A stretch of 23,585 nt of DNA from Apostichopus californicus. Taxonomy: Eukaryota > Echinodermata > Holothuroidea > Aspidochirotida > Stichopodidae. This document shows, in pieces, positions 8,714-16,879 of this stretch (positions are counted from its first letter, which is position 1; each line of letters opens with the position of its first letter). The notes beneath the pieces were generated by a model. It was given only the letters and a program-made list of their open reading frames with translations, was not told the DNA's origin and did no database searches. The DNA is taken from contig JAIPMN010004111.1 in the NCBI GenBank assembly GCA_020650975.1, positions 269 to 23,853 on the forward strand. Direction: 5' to 3'. Made by a program: the position numbers and the translations under genes.

Positions 8714-9319
8714 TTGGTGGGTGTTGAGGAAGTTTCTACCCTTCATTTGGAATTCACCTGTAATTTTTAAATTTAGCCAAAGAACTGCAATGCTATGGTA
8801 CTTAAGTATTGAATAAAGTGGAAAATTTACTGAATATTAACAGCATATATGCTGTATTAAATTGCAGTTTGCACTGCAAAACCATATGGTAGTTTCATAA
8901 CTATTAACTAGCCTCTTGTATTGAAAATCTGGCAAAGCACAGGCAATGACCTTTTCCCCTCGGATTTTAACATACCTGTGCTAGTTAAATTGACATGCAT
9001 CTGGACGAATCACACACTGTGCCTGAAATCTTTGGTACTATTAAACTCTGTTAATATGCTATAAAATGGGGAAAAAAACAGTGATTCTATATAGAGTATA
9101 TATGTATAACCTCATTTTCAATGGATTTGTTAATATCCAGTGTGCCTTTTTTCATCCTGCCATGTATTTTAGACCTATGCTGTTAATGTTCCTGTTTGTA
9201 CACTACATTGGAATCTGAGAAGGGTGTAGTTTGAAAAGTTTATGATTAGAGGTCAAATTTCAATCTTGGTCAGGGAAGACAGCATTGTGAAGACCTATTT
9301 AATATGATTTTTTCCCAAG
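8714..9319. other. Intergenic or intronic, no gene seen
   Basis: AT-rich, with an AATAAA near 8813. A pyrimidine-rich acceptor ends at about 9172 (CCATGTATTTTAG). It is followed by an 18-codon phase-0 open stretch with no convincing donor, so no exon is called. Confidence 0.25.
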
Positions 9320-9442
9320 TTGACTACGGAGAGGTATTTGAGAAGAAAGTACAAAACCCAGTTCAGTTTGTTGAACGTGTCAAACATTAAGGTGATCTCT
9401 GAAGGTACTTACAAATATTTGGATCCAAGAACTGAGGTGTAG
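9320..9442 (+). CDS. Possible alternative 3' exon of the 2074 gene
   Basis: Acceptor GATTTTTTCCCAAG is followed by 40 open codons in phase 0 ending at TAG 9440-9442. The composition is protein-like, with a basic LTTERYLRRKYK start and GTYKYLDPRTEV end. Phase 0 is what the internal donor at 6831 in exon 6 would supply, giving a longer C-terminus that replaces VRLKGFRL. A poly(A) signal AATAAA lies at 9675-9680. No domain is recognised, and an isolated frame of this size could be chance. Confidence 0.25.
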   Translation: MTTERYLRRKYKTQFSLLNVSNIKVISEGTYKYLDPRTEV

Positions 9443-10267
9443 AAAGTAATGTTTTGACTTGTTTTCCGACATTTCCAAATGTGTAGAGTGTGAAAAAAAT
9501 AGTAGAGAGAATGAATTTAGTCAAGATGAATATATAACTGTAGGTGATCTGATGGAGTTTGAGTATATGCAGCAGCTGGTAGAGTGTCTGTGGCAGAATG
9601 AAGACTAAACAATTCAGTCAAGTTCTACAGTACATGTAAAATTATACTAAAAAACATCAACTGGGAACAAAGAAAATAAAATACAGACCAATCTACCATC
9701 TGTTCTAACTGCAGAAGTTTGCAGACAAAAGACACCATTTAAATGCCTCATAATGTAAAGTTGGTGGTAGCCGTACATATCAAATAGAAGGCCTCGCCGA
9801 AAATTCACCTTTTTGGCAAACATGGTATAAATTAAGGGTGGATAAGCCTTGATTGGAAGACCTTGACTATGTACTATATGACAGAATCTTACACAGTGAC
9901 TTGACAAAGGGGAACAAGAGCCTTTCAATCATTATTGTGACAACTTTGCAAAGCTGTGTTAAGAAAAATGATTTTCTTAGAAGAATGTATTCAAACTGCA
10001 TTGTGCAAGCAGCAGCAGGGGTGTCGTCTGAGAATTATTTAAAATAGAGAACAATGTACAATTGCAAATTAAAGACACTCTGGATTAACAAATAGCCATA
10101 TAGACAGTGCTGCGCTGGATTATCGTATATTATACATGTGCACAATAAGGAGTGCCAACCACTACCATTCTTTGATGGCAAATTGATTTAAAGAAACTTT
10201 GTCAATCTACTGTAATATAGAGAGCTGTAGCCTGGAGCTCTCACTATGAGTGACTGATCTACTCTGA
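9443..10267. other. No supported gene
   Basis: Overlapping chance frames lie on both strands (9647-9928 minus, 9853-10047 plus). Neither has splice support; the plus frame is directly preceded by a stop. Otherwise featureless AT-rich sequence. Confidence 0.3.
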
Positions 10268-10305
10268 ATGGAAGACCTTATGAGTGTTACGCAAAACTCT
10301 GTCAG
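10268..10305 (+). CDS. Possible first coding exon of a small plus-strand unit
   Basis: ATG at 10268, directly preceded by an in-frame TGA, opens MEDLMSVTQNSV. It ends at a strong donor, GTCAG|GTAAAT, in phase 2. The acceptor at 11008 takes phase 2 and continues an open frame. Kozak context is modest. It is not recognised, and could instead be part of a non-coding RNA. Confidence 0.22.
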
Positions 10306-11008
10306 GTAAATACCTTAAGTAGTGACTATTAACATGAAGTTAACTAAGTACTTTTGATCACTAATAGTTTGAAATTATAAAGTTTGATGTACAAAAAGTG
10401 TTACAGTAGATTAGTGTTTCACACTGCATTTGCTTAGGATGTTGATCATTTAATGTAGCAATTAGCATAGTACATGTGTATAATTTTTTTCTGGGTTTGT
10501 AAAGTTGTCATACCAGATAAATCGTCCCTACTCCAGTATGAGAGGAGATTCAGGATGGTGCTGATTGTATGTTTGTAGCTAATATTTGATCTTGGGGGCT
10601 CTCTTGCCATTTTTAGCTCCTCCTTTAGTTAATTAAGTTTGTAAATTGTATAAGTTGAGTCTTGTTTAGAGAGGAGTGGTTGAAAGCAATTTGGCAACAA
10701 ATCTAGGCATTCCAAAGTACTAAATACATACATGTACATGAATGTTCAAAGGAAGTCAAGGGTATACAACAGTTTGGGTTAGTATTTTGGAGCTAAACAA
10801 CATAGTCAGATTTAAATTGGATGGTGCATATTAGTGGTACGAATGCCATAAATTTTCCCGCACTGTCAAATTTCGTTAGGACAACATTTAGTCAGCATTG
10901 CATTGTAAAATGTGTGACTGGAGCAAGTCCAGTTATAATTTAGGTTATATATTAAGTACAGTATGTGTACTAAGTACTGCGCTTTGTCCTTTAACCTTAA
11001 CAACACAG
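10306..11008 (+). other. Intron or intergenic; one more exon-like island
   Basis: A further exon-like piece, 10517-10566, has acceptor GTCATACCAG and donor ATT|GTATGT. It reads KSSLLQYERRFRMVLI when entered in phase 1, which does not fit the 10305 donor. It is left as an observation only. Confidence 0.2.
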
Positions 11009-11225
11009 CCAGATTTCATCATTGAAATTGAAATCCTCTCCCTGTACTAATACTGTTAATGTTGCTGCACATGTGGACCGTGCGATGTCAAATTTGTTTA
11101 GGGTACAATGTTTATTACATCTAATGAATCAATTGGTTGGAATGAGGTCTCCAGGCCTGTGTGTTGGGTTTCCAGTGTGTGTTAAATTACAGCTCACTGC
11201 GAGCTTTGTTCCTTTTGGTCTCTGA
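11009..11225 (+). CDS. Possible terminal exon with close poly(A) signal
   Basis: Acceptor CCTTAACAACACAG leads into a phase-2 frame of 71 codons ending at TGA 11223-11225. The frame is Leu/Val-rich, including NTVNVAAHVDRAM and a hydrophobic LCVGFPVCVKLQL. AATAAA lies only 12 bases after the stop (11238-11243), with a U-rich tract downstream near 11265. Joined to 10268-10305 it gives 84 residues. The very short 3' UTR and absence of any family make this tentative. Confidence 0.25.
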
Positions 11226-11237
11226 ATTTGTCTCAGA

Positions 11238-11243
11238 AATAAA
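11238..11243 (+). terminator. Poly(A) signal AATAAA
   Basis: A canonical hexamer followed by a U-rich stretch (CTGTTTTTTTGTG) about 25 bases on, the arrangement expected of a vertebrate-like cleavage site. Confidence 0.4.
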
Positions 11244-11259
11244 TGTCCTAGCAATGTTT

Positions 11260-12058
11260 CACTCTGTTTTTTTGTGACTTCATTGATTGAAAGCTTTTAC
11301 TTTTTCCAGTTGTCAATTTCTCCTCACTGTTGGTCATGCGGAGCCGTGTTAACAGTCATCGTTAATTTGTTTTCCACATAAGTAAAGAATAACTTAATCT
11401 GGATTCATGACGGCTTTGTGATGTGAATCAATTTTGAAAGCTAGTTTGGTTAAGTGATTGTATGACCTCATTTGAATTAAGTGGTTTCAGCTCACACATT
11501 ACTACGTGTGAGGTTATGGAGTTCCAGGTGTTGGTAAACTTTTCAAAAATTTACAGCGACTTAAGCTTTGTTTCTTAAAGTACTCTTTCCATATGAAATT
11601 TAGTGAGCTTGTCTTGGGATATAAAACTTGTCCTATTTGCTCATGAGAGATCATGAAGTGTTGAAACAATCTAATTTTGTTACTATTTAGTAGTTTGCGA
11701 ACAAATTGTTTAAAGTATTTGCACACGACACCATTGTTTATTTCTGTATCAATTGGGTGTATTGCCAGCCTTCTATCAAGCTCAAGATTTGTGGGTTACT
11801 CTAGTATACAGTGTAACTTGTTGTGGAGGTAGGATGGAGACCCCTATTTCGTGCAGTTAGGTTACGGCCTGGCCTAAATTAGATGTAGGCTTAACACTGT
11901 ATGTGCGTACTGCATGAAAACGGTTCGCACAAAAATAGGGGAGCGCAGTATTCTTTTACTACTTGGAATGCACCGTCTAGCTGAACACTCAGTTGTTTCT
12001 GGTAGTGTCTGGAGGTGGACGGGCGCTGTTGGCGCCTAAATTTAGGTGCCGATTAAGT
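11260..12058. other. No supported gene; CpG-richer patch and palindrome
   Basis: A short hairpin, CTCACAC...GTGTGAG, lies at 11491-11512. From about 11820 to 12055 CpG is more frequent, ending in a 20-bp near-perfect palindrome at 12031-12050 (GGCGCC...GGTGCC, one mismatch). A minus-strand frame at 11514-11726 has no support. Confidence 0.3.
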
Positions 12059-12135
12059 TGATTCATTGAGATGTACCTGTCCAAATGATAAATCTGTGAG
12101 CTACTGCACCTTCTGGTGCTCTCTAGTTAACATCT
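12059..12135 (+). repeat. Direct repeat A flanking the DR1-bearing array
   Basis: It shares TGTCCAAATGAT, TGAGCTACTGCACC and CTAGTT, in the same order and orientation, with the block at 13166-13246. The two copies enclose about 1.1 kb that includes the array. Confidence 0.55.
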
Positions 12136-12180
12136 ATCCTGGGTGCTTTGATAACATTGACTTTGACAGACAGTGACAAC

Positions 12181-12194
12181 AGTGCAGCTGCACT
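12181..12194. other. 14-bp perfect palindrome
   Basis: AGTGCAGCTGCACT is self-complementary and centred on an E box, CAGCTG. It could be a bHLH site or chance. Confidence 0.3.
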
Positions 12195-12387
12195 TGTAAT
12201 GAGTGAAAATGTGAATAGACTGTGTTTTAGGGTGCATATAAATCATAACTTCCACAAGGACTTTAGTCACATTAACATGCTGATTCTTCAAAGGTGATTA
12301 GTTGATTTACTTCACTCCTCTCTTAACTATCTCTATTCTACTTATATGCACTTAATCTACTACAGTTGGTACCATTTTTGCAGTGTG

Positions 12388-12400
12388 CCCCCCCCCCCCC
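12388..12400 (+). repeat. Homopolymer run of 13 C
   Basis: A run of C like those at 410-423 and 1616-1625, here in unique sequence. Length is likely variable between individuals and error-prone in sequencing. Confidence 0.8.
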
Positions 12401-12530
12401 GATCTACTTTAGGGTCAACACCTACTTCCGCTTCTTTCCAAATCTACCATTCTCAAGGTGACTATTTTTTCTAGTGTGATTAGCTCATACCAGCATGTAG
12501 TTTGCTGATTGAGCTATTGTAATCATGCTT

Positions 12531-12556
12531 TCTATCTATCTATCCATCTATCTATT
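12531..12556 (+). repeat. CTAT tetranucleotide microsatellite
   Basis: About six CTAT units with one CCAT interruption; a short, degenerate microsatellite just before the array. Confidence 0.75.
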
Positions 12557-12577
12557 CGTCTGTTCACACTTGTTAAA

Positions 12578-13155
12578 CTGCTTCTTCTCGTACAGCTGTT
12601 GATGGTTTCGATTTTCAGGTCAAAGGTCATCTAGGGGTCAATAGGGGTCAATTTGTGAAAATCTGCAAAATGCTTCTTCTCCTACAGATAGCAATGGATA
12701 TTAATAAAAGTTAGTCATAATCATCTATGACTGGTGGTACATATAGTGTGTTCACGATTTTTAGATCAAAAGCCATCAAGGGGTCAGTAGGGGTCAATCT
12801 TCGGATGAATGCTTCAAATTTCTTGTTCTTGTGCATGGTTCAATGCATTTGAATGAAACTTGGACACAATGGTCCATGGATGGTGGACCATCATGTGTGT
12901 TTGATCATTTTAGGTCAAAGGTCATCTACAGTAGGGGTCATGGTTTTGAAAATATCCAAAATGCTTCTAAAGATACCAATGGCTATTAATGAAAGTTGGT
13001 GATATTGATCCATGACAGGTGTGTCATATTGACTGTTTAGTATTTTGTATTTTAGTTAAGGGTCATCTAGGGGTCAGTAGGGATCAATCTATGAAAATCT
13101 TCAACTGCTTCTTCCCTTACAGATAGCAATAGATATGAATGAAAGTTAGTACAAA
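12578..13155 (+). repeat. Degenerate array of about 146-bp units rich in AGGTCA half-sites
   Basis: About four units share, in order, GCTTCTTC...TACAGATAGCAATGG, TATTAATGAAAGTT, TTTTAGGTCAAAGGTCATC, TAGGGGTCA(A/G)TAGGGGTCAAT and GAAAATCT. The AGGTCA anchors fall at 12617, 12763, 12912 and 13054. Units one and three hold perfect AGGTCAAAGGTCA (12617-12629, 12912-12924), a DR1 nuclear-receptor element; the others are mutated. The first unit is internally shortened. It is most likely a satellite-like or transposon-internal tandem repeat; regulatory use is unproven. Confidence 0.7.
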
Positions 13156-13165
13156 AACCCAATAG

Positions 13166-13246
13166 GCTCATTTATTAAGAAACACTTGTCCAAATGATCA
13201 ATGTGGTATGAGCTACTGCACCATTGGTGATCTAGTTTAGATCTGG
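13166..13246 (+). repeat. Direct repeat B flanking the DR1-bearing array
   Basis: Partner of 12059-12135, with the same ordered motifs and moderate divergence. The pair could be the ends of a composite element or remnants of an older tandem duplication. Confidence 0.55.
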
Positions 13247-14693
13247 AAAGGTTTAAAATTTTGGGCTGAAGTTTCTCAAGGCAGCAAAGACCTGAATTCA
13301 AGATAACATTGATCACCTGTGTCAATCACTGATAAGTATCCTGTTAAACTTTGCAGATTTTTGGCAGAAAATTTAGAACATCCATATTTGGTTTGATCAG
13401 TACGTTTGGAGTTTACTCAACTGAGAAGTGAGTAGTACTCTATTGCTTACATGAGTGCAATCGACCAATCTAGGACACTCTACTAGGTTTATACGCTCAA
13501 AGATGAATGATTTATTGCTAGAAAAATGACCATTTATTATTTTAAATTTTAGTGCCACTCTAAATCAATTAAATTTAATGTAATCTCATAAATTTCAAAA
13601 CAAGCGTTGACCCAAATGGTTTAAATTATAAGTGAACTTTCTTGATTCTTCTACAAGTGAAAGCTACATTAGTACCTTTAATGTGATTATAACGTCCATC
13701 GTTTCATATTCAAACACCAACATTTTACAGGCCAAACATAAATTTTCCTCTGAAATTTTCTTTTAATTGAAATTTAGAGTCCAGTACACTACAGAATAGC
13801 TGAGAACACATTTGCTTTGTCTCAAGTTCTGTGAGTAAATTTAGTTTTGGCAAGGAACCATAGATACTTGTAAATGATATTAAATTACAATCTTGAAGGC
13901 TCATAACATGAATTTGATACCACTGTACTGGTTATTTCTATTGCAGAATTGTTCAAAGCAGTATAAGAGGAGGTGAAAGTTTGAGGATAAAAGTTTGCTC
14001 TTGTGCAATCACAGATCAGATAGCAAATATTGCAACTTGACTTATCTGAAATATCATATTGATCACTGATCAATTTGTTCAGATATCTGAAAAAACTTAC
14101 TGGATAAATTCACATACTAAAAAAAATCTTCCATTATTCTGTGACCTCCTTTTCAGTACATCTAAAAAGCAAAAACCAATTATTTCCTTTTTTTTGTTTT
14201 TTGTTTGTCTCATGCACGTTCCTTAATTTTCTGTTATCGCTACATTATTGATTGAAGAGATTCTCATGTTTATTGCTGGTGCGTGTAGTAAAGTTAGTAT
14301 TGCATTGGATTCTGATTCAACTTAAATCTGTGGTTTTTCTTAGTGTGGCTTTTCAATATGGCTTCAACACTTAACAGTCAATCAAATTACCGTAGAAGCA
14401 ACCTATATTGTAGATAATTTTGTATCAAATTTTACAACCTTGGCCTTAATTACTCCTCACCAAATGTGTGATAGTGTAGATGGAAAATAGTGAAAATATG
14501 ATATAATTAAGAAAAATGGGAAGCAATAAATATTTGGGAAACATTCAATAAGGGTTTAAAAATGTTAGTCTCACAAAATCTGACTTTTGTTGAACCTGTA
14601 AATAGGATAGCTAGAGTAGCTCCATGGACTTGACATTTGTCATGTCATGTGTAAGTTCAGTACTTATTCATATCTCTCTTTGCCTCTCTCCAC
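13247..14693. other. No firmly supported gene; several isolated acceptors
   Basis: Good pyrimidine-tract acceptors occur at about 13946, 14154 and 14343. Each opens a modest frame (about 31 codons in phase 2, 21-31 codons depending on phase, and 48 codons in phase 0, respectively). None has a matching upstream donor that I can identify, so they are not called. TTTATT on the plus strand near 14270 could be a minus-strand AATAAA. Confidence 0.25.
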
Positions 14694-14890
14694 TCAAAAC
14701 ATGTACTTTCCCCATTTATCGAACATTGCAAAACTTTCTAACAGGTAGCCGTTTGCATCCACACTGACCCACTTCCAGGTCACCATGCACCCACTTTCTT
14801 TTGAATCTGGGTTCATTGATCCAATTTTCATCATCAAGAACCACCTTGCAGCTCTGTCATCAATTCCTGGGACAATCTTACAACTTAACT
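14694..14890 (-). CDS. Coding-like exon on the minus strand, unknown protein
   Basis: On the minus strand, acceptor CTCATTTCAACCCAG (rc of 14891-14905) leads in phase 0 to about 65 codons ending in TGA at 14694. The codons have a strong purine-first bias and the protein has four Trp: ...DDRAARWFLMMKIG..., then VTWKWVSVDANGYLLESF and a FDKWGKYMF end. This is the most protein-like single stretch by composition. No upstream exon with a matching phase-0 donor was found. It could be the last exon of a minus-strand gene nested opposite the plus-strand units, or a captured or transposon-borne fragment. A minus-strand AATAAA lies near 14270. Confidence 0.38.
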
Positions 14891-15093
14891 GGGTTGAAAT
14901 GAGCACTTAGACCTGATACTAGGTTTTATTTGGTAGGCCTGCAGACTTATTAAACTCAAGAAAAGCCAAGGAAAGCTTCATGCCGTTTAACATTTAACTT
15001 CTGGAAAATTAACAACAATTAAGGGAAAGCTATCCTGGCATGGAAAGTCATGGATTCTCTACTGTATGATCTTCATATGCGGTGTGTGTGAAA

Positions 15094-15231
15094 GTATAGT
15101 GAGTGTATGGCTACTTTAGAACCTGTAGGGTTCTACTGTATGTCTCTGATCTGAATTTGTTAGTGTAGTGAGTGCATTGCTACTTTAGAACCTGTATGGT
15201 ACAACTGTTTGTCTCTGATCTGAATTTGTTT
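15094..15231 (+). repeat. Tandem duplication, period 69 bp, two copies
   Basis: Copies at 15094-15162 and 15163-15231 share TAGTGAGTG, GCTACTTTAGAACCTGTA and TGTCTCTGATCTGAATTTGTT. It is followed by an acceptor-like TTTAACAG at 15236 with no convincing exon after it (a 68-codon frame at 15251-15457 has no family and no donor). Confidence 0.7.
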
Positions 15232-15638
15232 AACAGAGAATTGGATTTGAATGAAATGTTATGAAGAAAAAGAGTTTAAAATATGCCTATACCAAGTACT
15301 ATTTGCATATACTTATTTTACAGCGAACAGTTGGGTGCTGACTGTTAGGGGATCAATGGAGTTTAATATTTATGATCAATTCGTAAAATGGGTGATTGGA
15401 ATGGGTATGGTCCATTTTGTCTGTCTAGTAACCAATCACGGAAGATTTGGAGGTTAAGTTGAAAGCTGCATATTTCTAAGAGAAAAACACAAAGGGAAGA
15501 AAAACTGAAAATATTCTCCAAACAAACTACACAGTGATTTGTTAGTGAAAATATAAAGTATTTAAGTAAAAATTTGTCAATTTTTTTTATACCACATCTA
15601 CATCCATTTGTGCTTGATCCTCACATTATTTCTGTCAG
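15232..15638. other. No supported gene
   Basis: It contains the chance-like frame 15251-15457 and AT-rich filler. It ends in the pyrimidine-rich acceptor CATTATTTCTGTCAG (15638). Confidence 0.25.
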
Positions 15639-15940
15639 TAAACTTGCCTGTACTCAATAGTTTAGTATATATATTAACCAATAGGGAAGTACTTGTAATA
15701 AGTGTTTGCAGTATGTCAACTGAATGTGCTATTGAAACTACAGTACTATCAAATAGCACACAGAATCAAAGACGACCTCTAAAAGCTAAATATCATCAGT
15801 TGCGAGAGATAGACTTTATGAATAATGCGGCGAATATCAATATAGAAACACCTGCGTCACTTTGTTCGGTGAAAGCGATTTTTCTCATGAAACTTATGCA
15901 ATCTAATTTATATAAAGTAGTTATATTACTGGAAATGTGA
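15639..15940 (+). CDS. Possible exon with CpG-rich core, unknown product
   Basis: From an acceptor at 15638 a phase-1 frame runs 100 codons to TGA 15938-15940, the longest open stretch in the window. A second acceptor, GTGTTTGCAG at about 15713, sits just before an internal ATG (MSTECAIETTVLSNS). The interval 15770-15890 has about seven CpGs in a window otherwise depleted of them. The encoded segment is basic to neutral (NQRRPLKAKYHQLREIDF) and then hydrophobic near the end. It could be a terminal exon whose 3' UTR runs to the poly(A) signals at 16855, or chance. No family is recognised. Confidence 0.28.
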
Positions 15941-16559
15941 TTGCACTATCATTATTACATTTATATAGGTGTTTTCACCAAATGAGCATTAATTAAAAGC
16001 AAGTATATAATTGAATTTCATTTGAATCGAAAAGTTTTGTTGCCCATCCACTTTTCTTTCATAGCATTAATCACATGTATGTAAATAGTTTAAAAGCAAA
16101 TGGAAATATGTAACAACTTAAAATATGGTTTGGTTAGTTTTAGTAACATAATGCAACCAGCTGACATAATTAAGATAGTAAGGTTATTACAGCTCAGTAG
16201 CACTCATATTTATGATAACCACAGTATATCAATATTCTTATCTGTTTTAAGCTCCATAACTAAATGTATAGTTATGTACACTCAAATCCCAATGTATCAA
16301 AAATGAAAGCACATTCTTATCATGTCCTCCAGCAGTTCATAAGGCATTGCAATAGAAAACAAATAACAACATTGTTCTTATATGCTGACACAATTTGTGC
16401 ATAGTTATGTGTTCTGGCAGGTTTGTTTGTAAATGATAATATACTTCTAGGCTATATTATAAAAATGCTCCAGTTATTAAGGAACTCGTGAGGAACCTTG
16501 AGCACTGTGTTTTCAATGTGTACATCTATACAAAGACTTGGAAACATGCTGTAATGTTG
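15941..16559 (+). other. Possible 3' UTR or intron
   Basis: AT-rich. The frame at 16100-16306 has no features and is taken as chance. Confidence 0.25.
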
Positions 16560-16623
16560 TTTTTACGTCAATTCGGTATTGTAACATGTATTAAAAGAGT
16601 TAACGTAGTTCTTCGTTTCGTAG

Positions 16624-16712
16624 ATCACAGCAGGCAGATCAAGGGCCTCGCCAAACATCAACGTAAGATCTGGGAATTTCCCGTCTTCAGAGCAGGAAAG
16701 GTTCATAACTAG
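16624..16712 (+). CDS. Possible short terminal exon before a double poly(A) signal
   Basis: Acceptor GTTCTTCGTTTCGTAG precedes a GC- and CpG-richer stretch open in two frames. Phase 1 reads DHSRQIKGLAKHQRKIW and ends KVHN at TAG 16710-16712. Phase 0 reads ITAGRSRASPNINV and stays open until a stop just past 16712. Phase 1 is very basic and faintly recalls ribosomal S18-type motifs, too weakly to name. A donor AAC|GTAAGA at 16663 could also end the exon after 39 bases. Frame and partner exons are unresolved. Confidence 0.3.
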
Positions 16713-16854
16713 ATAATTGCTAAAGTTTGACTGCTCAATCGACAGTTATCCTAATTAGAATGTTATACCAATGGTTAACCATGATGCAAAACGTGCGCAG
16801 ACAACTTGGGGACTCCTTTACTGAAGTATGCAATGTATATGTTGTCAATTTTTT

Positions 16855-16871
16855 AATAAAAGTTGAATAAA
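16855..16871 (+). terminator. Double poly(A) signal
   Basis: AATAAA at 16855-16860 and again at 16866-16871, followed by GU-rich sequence (GTGTACATCTG, CTTGTATGTGA). This is the best poly(A) site on the plus strand and supports a transcript ending near 16880-16895. Confidence 0.5.
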
Positions 16872-16879
16872 CTAGCATT

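Noticed and set aside
9647-10047. Overlapping frames of 93 and 64 codons on opposite strands
   Set aside because: Mutually overlapping, no splice support, and the plus frame is directly preceded by a stop.
11518-11538. A plus-strand GVPGVGK peptide resembling a Walker A loop
   Set aside because: It lacks the Ser/Thr that should follow GK, is only a few codons after a stop, and has no other NTPase motif downstream.
13947-14040. Phase-2 stretch after the strong acceptor TTTCTATTGCAG
   Set aside because: Only about 31 codons, with no donor partner and no recognisable product.
14344-14490. 48-codon phase-0 open stretch after TTTTTCTTAG
   Set aside because: It starts directly after an in-frame stop (the acceptor TAG itself), and no upstream exon of the right phase was found.
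16100-16306. 68-codon plus-strand frame
   Set aside because: Ser/Ile-rich composition, no splice sites at its borders and no homologous feature; probably within a UTR or intron.
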